Positions 5,226-6,231 of a DNA stretch of 6,231 nt are shown here, piece after piece. This stretch comes from Parachlamydiaceae bacterium. Its GTDB lineage: Bacteria; Chlamydiota; Chlamydiia; Chlamydiales; Parachlamydiaceae. The position numbers were made by a program, and so were the translations under genes. Position 1 is the first letter of the stretch. Each line of letters opens with the position of its first letter. The stretch is taken from NCBI GenBank assembly GCA_013815395.1, contig JACDGH010000160.1, positions 1 to 6,231 on the forward strand, in the 5' to 3' direction. The notes beneath the pieces were generated by a model, which saw only the letters and a program-made list of their open reading frames with translations, made no database searches and was not told the DNA's origin.

Positions 5226-6230
5226 CTAACATTCTGGAACGTTTACTGCAAGTCCACCTAATGAAGTTTCCTTATAAATATCTTTCATATCGTGTCCAGT
5301 TTGTCGCATTGTTGCAATGACATGATCCAGCGAGACACGATGAGTGCCATCGCCTTGCATGGCAAGCATGGCAGCGTTAATGGCCTTGATAGCACCCATG
5401 GTATTTCTTTCTATACAAGGAATTTGCACAAGCCCTTTAATAGGATCGCATGTGAGCCCTAGATTATGCTCCATGCCGATTTCTGCCGCATTTTCGATCT
5501 GTTCGGTCGTTCCTCCAAGAACTGCTGTTAAGCCAGCAGCAGCCATTGAACAAGCCACGCCTACTTCTCCCATACATCCCATTTCAGCCGCTGAAATTGA
5601 TGCGCCTTCTTTATAAAGAATCCCCATAGCGCCGGCAGTGAGCATGAATTTTATAATACCTTCATCAGTGGCCCCTTCGATCATTTTTATGTAATATTGC
5701 ATGACCGAAGGGATAACGCCAGCAGCTCCATTGGTGGGTGCTGTAACAACTCGCCCACCAGCGGCATTTTCTTCATTAACTGCCAGCGCCCACAGGCTGA
5801 CCCATTCCATGATTTCGGCGGGATTTTTCTTTCTATTTGGATTACTGAGGGAACGCAGAAGACCAGGAGCGCGACGCAGTACATTCAAACCGCCAGGAAG
5901 TATTCCCTCTTGGTGACAACCTCTTTCTATGCACGCTTTCATAACTTCCCAAATATGCAAAAGACCAGAGCGTATTTCAGCATCACCTTGCCATGTTCTT
6001 TCATTGGTCATCATGACATCTTCTATGGTCATTTGATTTTTTTTGCAGATGAGCAGTAGTTCATCACCAGTTTGAAAGTGCAAAGGCAATTTATGACCTT
6101 CCTCACCTAAATGTTTGTCTTTTTTGGCTGTAACATGATCTACAATAAAGCCTCCACCAACGGAATAAAAAATCTCGACTTTAAGTTCTTTGCCACTTTC
6201 ATCCAAGGCGGTGAAGCGCATTCCATTGGG
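5226..6230 (-). CDS. sdaA: L-serine dehydratase (L-serine ammonia-lyase), iron-sulfur type, 5' end outside window
   Basis: The enzyme deaminates L-serine to pyruvate and ammonia in the cytosol with a [4Fe-4S] cluster. About 334 C-terminal residues are visible. The frame runs through Pro-Asn-Gly before the Met at 6221 to the right edge, and NGM matches an internal part of E. coli SdaA, so that Met is not the start and roughly 120 N-terminal residues are missing. Counting from it: VGGGFIVD (21-28), NEENAAGG and VVTAPTNGAAG (149-168), and cluster cysteines in AEMGCMGE (Cys216), LTCDP (Cys258) and IPCIERN (Cys269). The last residue, Cys331, matches the C-terminal cysteine known to enter the active site in the Legionella enzyme. 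No key residue is missing. It is the first visible gene of the sdaA-hydrolase-pfp cluster, and serine is a likely host-derived carbon source. Confidence 0.95.
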   Translation of the reverse strand, partial: PNGMRFTALDESGKELKVEIFYSVGGGFIVDHVTAKKDKHLGEEGHKLPLHFQTGDELLLICKKNQMTIEDVMMTNERTWQGDAEIRSGLLHIWEVMKACIERGCHQEGILPGGLNVLRRAPGLLRSLSNPNRKKNPAEIMEWVSLWALAVNEENAAGGRVVTAPTNGAAGVIPSVMQYYIKMIEGATDEGIIKFMLTAGAMGILYKEGASISAAEMGCMGEVGVACSMAAAGLTAVLGGTTEQIENAAEIGMEHNLGLTCDPIKGLVQIPCIERNTMGAIKAINAAMLAMQGDGTHRVSLDHVIATMRQTGHDMKDIYKETSLGGLAVNVPEC

Positions 6231-6231
6231 G

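Noticed and set aside
5344..6059. Overlapping frames on both strands within sdaA
   Set aside because: The true frame carries the complete serine dehydratase motifs; these are by-products of its composition.

Overview
The window most likely comes from an AT-rich genome of an environmental, amoeba-associated chlamydia (Parachlamydiaceae or a relative). This is an inference. The strongest clue is a long (556 aa) PPi-type phosphofructokinase directly downstream of an alpha/beta hydrolase, an association I recall from Chlamydia trachomatis (pfkA copies CT205 and CT207 around hydrolase CT206). A second clue is that the left-edge protein resembles a variable protein family I recall as multicopy in amoeba symbionts. 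No rRNA, tRNA, CRISPR array or transposase gene is visible.

Layout: (1) 3-710, plus strand: the 3' part of a gene open to the left edge. Its last ~90 bases are abruptly GC-rich and hold 16 consecutive codons ending in C or T, next to a conserved C-terminus. This is the pattern expected of a diversity-generating retroelement (DGR) variable region in a C-type-lectin-like target protein. A hairpin plus T-tract terminator follows. (2) 711-1363: about 650 bases with no convincing gene, containing a perfect 14-bp inverted repeat, a smaller hairpin, and a 172-bp palindromic element with long imperfect inverted arms (MITE-like). (3) 1364-2515, minus: a secreted protein with a signal peptide, about eleven 13-residue Ser/Asn/Tyr-rich tandem repeats, and two C-terminal BON domains. 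(4) 2694-6230, minus: a compact three-gene cluster transcribed leftward, L-serine dehydratase (5' end beyond the right edge), alpha/beta hydrolase, and PPi-dependent phosphofructokinase.

The metabolic cluster links serine breakdown to pyruvate with a PPi-driven, potentially reversible glycolytic step. Spacing (50 and 7 bases) suggests an operon whose promoter lies beyond the right edge. The BON gene follows after 178 bases and probably has its own promoter.

The most interesting signal is the putative DGR variable region at the left edge. No reverse transcriptase, accessory gene or template repeat lies in this window, so any such machinery would have to be to the left or elsewhere in the genome.
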